The notes under the pieces were generated by a model that saw only the letters and a list, made by a program, of their open reading frames with translations, was not told the DNA's origin and did no database searches. Position numbers and translations under genes: made by a program. Source: CALCNS01 sp964425745 (lineage in GTDB: Bacteria > Bacillota > JAAYKD01). From it: DNA of 15,043 bases. The DNA lies in contig CAYRNW010000039.1 of assembly GCA_964425745.1 (NCBI GenBank), forward strand, positions 1 through 15,043, written 5' to 3'. Shown piece after piece: positions 13,582 to 15,043 of this stretch. Every line of letters starts with the position of its first letter. Position 1 is the first letter of the stretch.

Positions 13582-14091
13582 TTAATTATTGAAAGTTATA
13601 TTGTTTCTAAGAAACGATCCGTTTGCCATAAAAACCCATCCAGGCTTTCCGGTTACGCAAAAATCCCCTCCAACAGAATTCCCCGAACTGCCATTACTAA
13701 CATAAATATTCGTTGAAACTGCATGAGCACATGAAGGCCCAGATGAGGTTGACTCGTACATATCCACATTGTTATCATAACCTGTATAATTAACTGTTAA
13801 TCTGTGCCAAACTATATCCATTCTTTCTATTATTTCGCTCCCAGTAATAGACGGATCCGAAATCGACGAGAACTGAACTTTTGTTTGTTGAGCAGTTAAA
13901 TAATTACCATTGAAACCGCAAATGGATTGTGCATTAAAATATGCTATATCATAACCGAACGAAGGGTTATAGAGCATTACTGTTGCGTCATAGAAATTGG
14001 TCTGTGTTGTTGAAAAAGCATAAGCTACTCCACTCAATAACAGGATGCAAATCGTTAATACAATACCTAATATCTTAGTTTTCCTACTCAT
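13582..14091 (-). CDS. Small secreted protein, 169 residues
   Basis: A Sec signal peptide (SRKTKILGIVLTICILLLSG, AYA cleavage near residue 25) is followed by about 144 residues rich in Asn, Ser, Tyr and Thr. Three cysteines (SICGF, PSCAH, DFCVT) and repeated short hydrophobic-polar strands suggest a compact beta protein. I do not recognise a family. It is the first gene of a cargo operon, in the place held by the 113-residue protein in the other. No ribosome binding site can be seen before the ATG, and a transposon terminus begins some 40 bases upstream, so the native leader (with promoter and hairpin, as elsewhere) has probably been cut away. Expression is then doubtful, although the frame is intact. 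Confidence 0.65.
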   Translation of the reverse strand: MSRKTKILGIVLTICILLLSGVAYAFSTTQTNFYDATVMLYNPSFGYDIAYFNAQSICGFNGNYLTAQQTKVQFSSISDPSITGSEIIERMDIVWHRLTVNYTGYDNNVDMYESTSSGPSCAHAVSTNIYVSNGSSGNSVGGDFCVTGKPGWVFMANGSFLRNNITFNN

Positions 14092-14131
14092 ATTTTGTTA
14101 CTGTTGCTGCCAAGTAGCTTTGGCCGCGAAC

Positions 14132-14175
14132 TGACAGGAACTTTTGACCGCACTTTGACATCAAACATGACCGCA
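14132..14175. mobile_element. Transposon terminus with phased TGAC repeats
   Basis: TGAC occurs at 14132, 14145, 14156 and 14168, spaced 13, 11 and 12 bases, with the extended form TGACCGCA twice. Helically phased subterminal repeats of this kind are typical transposase binding sites at the ends of elements that carry a TniB/ExeA-like ATPase. The adjoining ATPase gene supports this. The outermost base is not certain and the other end is outside the window. Confidence 0.5.
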
Positions 14176-14181
14176 TTAGGG

Positions 14182-14210
14182 TAAGCAGGTTGGTGGTGCC
14201 AACCTGCTTA
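14182..14210. terminator. Perfect 12-bp hairpin after the transposon ATPase gene
   Basis: TAAGCAGGTTGG and CCAACCTGCTTA form a perfect 12-bp stem with a 5-base loop, 17 bases after the ATPase stop. No T run follows in the minus direction, so it may be a weak terminator or a structural part of the element end. Confidence 0.45.
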
Positions 14211-14227
14211 AAAGGAGTCAAAAGCTC

Positions 14228-14950
14228 TTAACTCATTTCACCTGCAATCACCAAACGAACCATATGGTCATCAATAATCCGGTGTTTACCAGTTGCACCA
14301 TACAATAAACAATTGGTGCAGAGCTTGTTAATCAGACGCGGAATACCGGTGGAATAAAGATAGATCTCCTGGATCGCCGCATCCGTAAAGAGATCCCGCT
14401 CCACTCCGGCATAGCGTAACTGGCTTTGGATATAACCACTTGTTTCAGCTTTATCCAATGGCTGTAAGCGGCATAGAATATCAATACGCTGCCGAATGGC
14501 CGCAAAGGCTTTCAGTTCCAACCGATTCCATAATTCACTTTGACCCACCAATATCAGAGCGAGTGGCGAAACAGAATCCATTTTAAAGTTCAGCAGAAAG
14601 CGAACTTCTTCTAGCATTTCCTTGTCGAGAAGATGGGCTTCATCTACTACTACCACTAGTTTGAGCTTCTGCAAACCTTGAATCAGTTCAATTTCATGGT
14701 GCAGCTTTCTTCTGGCATCTCCGCGGTAAAAAGCACCGCTTTGTCCTAATTGGCTTAAGAGACCGTTGTAGAAGTGGCGTGGAGTTAGCTTGGAATCCGT
14801 CAAGTAAAGCAGGTTAAAGCAGCTTTCATCCAAGCTTTCTTTGAGTTTACGCACCAAGGTGGTTTTGCCGGTGCCACATTCGCCGGTTAAAACGGCGAAC
14901 AGTTGGTGTTCCGCTGCATAGCGCAAGCGCCCCAGGGTTTCTTCCAGCAT
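14228..14950 (-). CDS. TniB/ExeA-like AAA+ ATPase of a transposable element
   Basis: Walker A GECGTGKT is at residues 23-30, Walker B with DEAH at about 97-106 (KLVVVVDEAHLL), a sensor-1 strand at about 140 (LILVGQSEL), an arginine-rich RQR segment, and a C-terminal lid with STGIPRLINKLCTNCLLYG. Such ATPases act with a DDE transposase, selecting target DNA or activating strand transfer. In relatives, 15 to 30 residues precede the LYPSGMLEETLGRL segment. Here the frame continues upstream as EITTQSLYPSG but meets a TGA at 14984-14986, where PFS-R would be expected (CGA to TGA). The start at 14948-14950 is thus the first available one, without a clear ribosome binding site. The gene may be inactive or N-terminally shortened. 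The transposase gene would lie beyond the right edge. Confidence 0.75.
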   Translation of the reverse strand: MLEETLGRLRYAAEHQLFAVLTGECGTGKTTLVRKLKESLDESCFNLLYLTDSKLTPRHFYNGLLSQLGQSGAFYRGDARRKLHHEIELIQGLQKLKLVVVVDEAHLLDKEMLEEVRFLLNFKMDSVSPLALILVGQSELWNRLELKAFAAIRQRIDILCRLQPLDKAETSGYIQSQLRYAGVERDLFTDAAIQEIYLYSTGIPRLINKLCTNCLLYGATGKHRIIDDHMVRLVIAGEMS

Positions 14951-15043
14951 GCCGCTGGGGTAGAGTGACTGCGTCGTAATTTCTCAGGAAAAAGGCTTCT
15001 GCCAAGCTTTCGCTGGCAATAAAGCGCAAGGGCTCGCTGTCTT

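Noticed and set aside
14847..15029. 60-codon minus frame upstream of the ATPase
   Set aside because: Overlaps the ATPase in another frame with an Arg-rich out-of-frame translation; it may hold the end of an upstream gene, but this cannot be supported.

Overview
This window looks like chromosome from a Gram-positive-type Bacillota bacterium, most likely of clostridial kind; the genus cannot be told from the sequence. The signs are moderate-to-low GC, strong AAGGAGG-type ribosome binding sites, TTG starts, many Sec signal peptides and lipoboxes, ECF sigma/DUF4367-type anti-sigma pairs and stalk-domain proteins. Every supported gene lies on the minus strand, so the locus reads from right to left.

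Layout in transcription order. (1) 15043-14132: the edge of a transposon, with a TniB/ExeA-like AAA+ ATPase, a hairpin, and a terminus carrying phased TGAC repeats. (2) 14091-11563: a three-gene cargo operon of a small secreted protein, a SurA-N-like secreted protein and a lipoprotein, ended by a terminator hairpin at 11382-11437. (3) 11242-9746: an ECF sigma factor, its membrane anti-sigma partner, a leader hairpin and a frameshifted small secreted protein. (4) 9627-6685: a stalk-domain secreted protein split by a complete IS3-family element (8059-9534) with a 6-bp target duplication. (5) 6596-3064: the tail of a lost anti-sigma gene, a leader hairpin, then a second cargo operon (small secreted protein, SurA-N-like protein, family 5 solute-binding lipoprotein) ended by a terminator hairpin. 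(6) 2839-359: a second, nearly identical sigma/anti-sigma pair, a leader hairpin, a 29-residue signal-peptide-only ORF, a 56-residue secreted peptide and a lipoprotein. (7) 342-1: remnants, including the last codons of a second solute-binding protein, and a third terminator hairpin with a 16-G tract. This last part probably leads into a further module beyond the left edge.

The region is best read as a tandem, decaying array of modules. Each module is [terminator hairpin - sigma - anti-sigma - leader hairpin - small secreted protein - other exported cargo]. The six hairpins (three terminators, three leaders) belong to one sequence family and mark the joints between modules. The sigma/anti-sigma copies are identical except for one 306-bp mosaic patch that covers sigma region 4. 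Cargo operons 2 and 5 share the same order of protein types. I infer an envelope-located, sigma-controlled secreted-protein system that has grown by duplication and shuffling of modules. What the exported proteins do is unknown.
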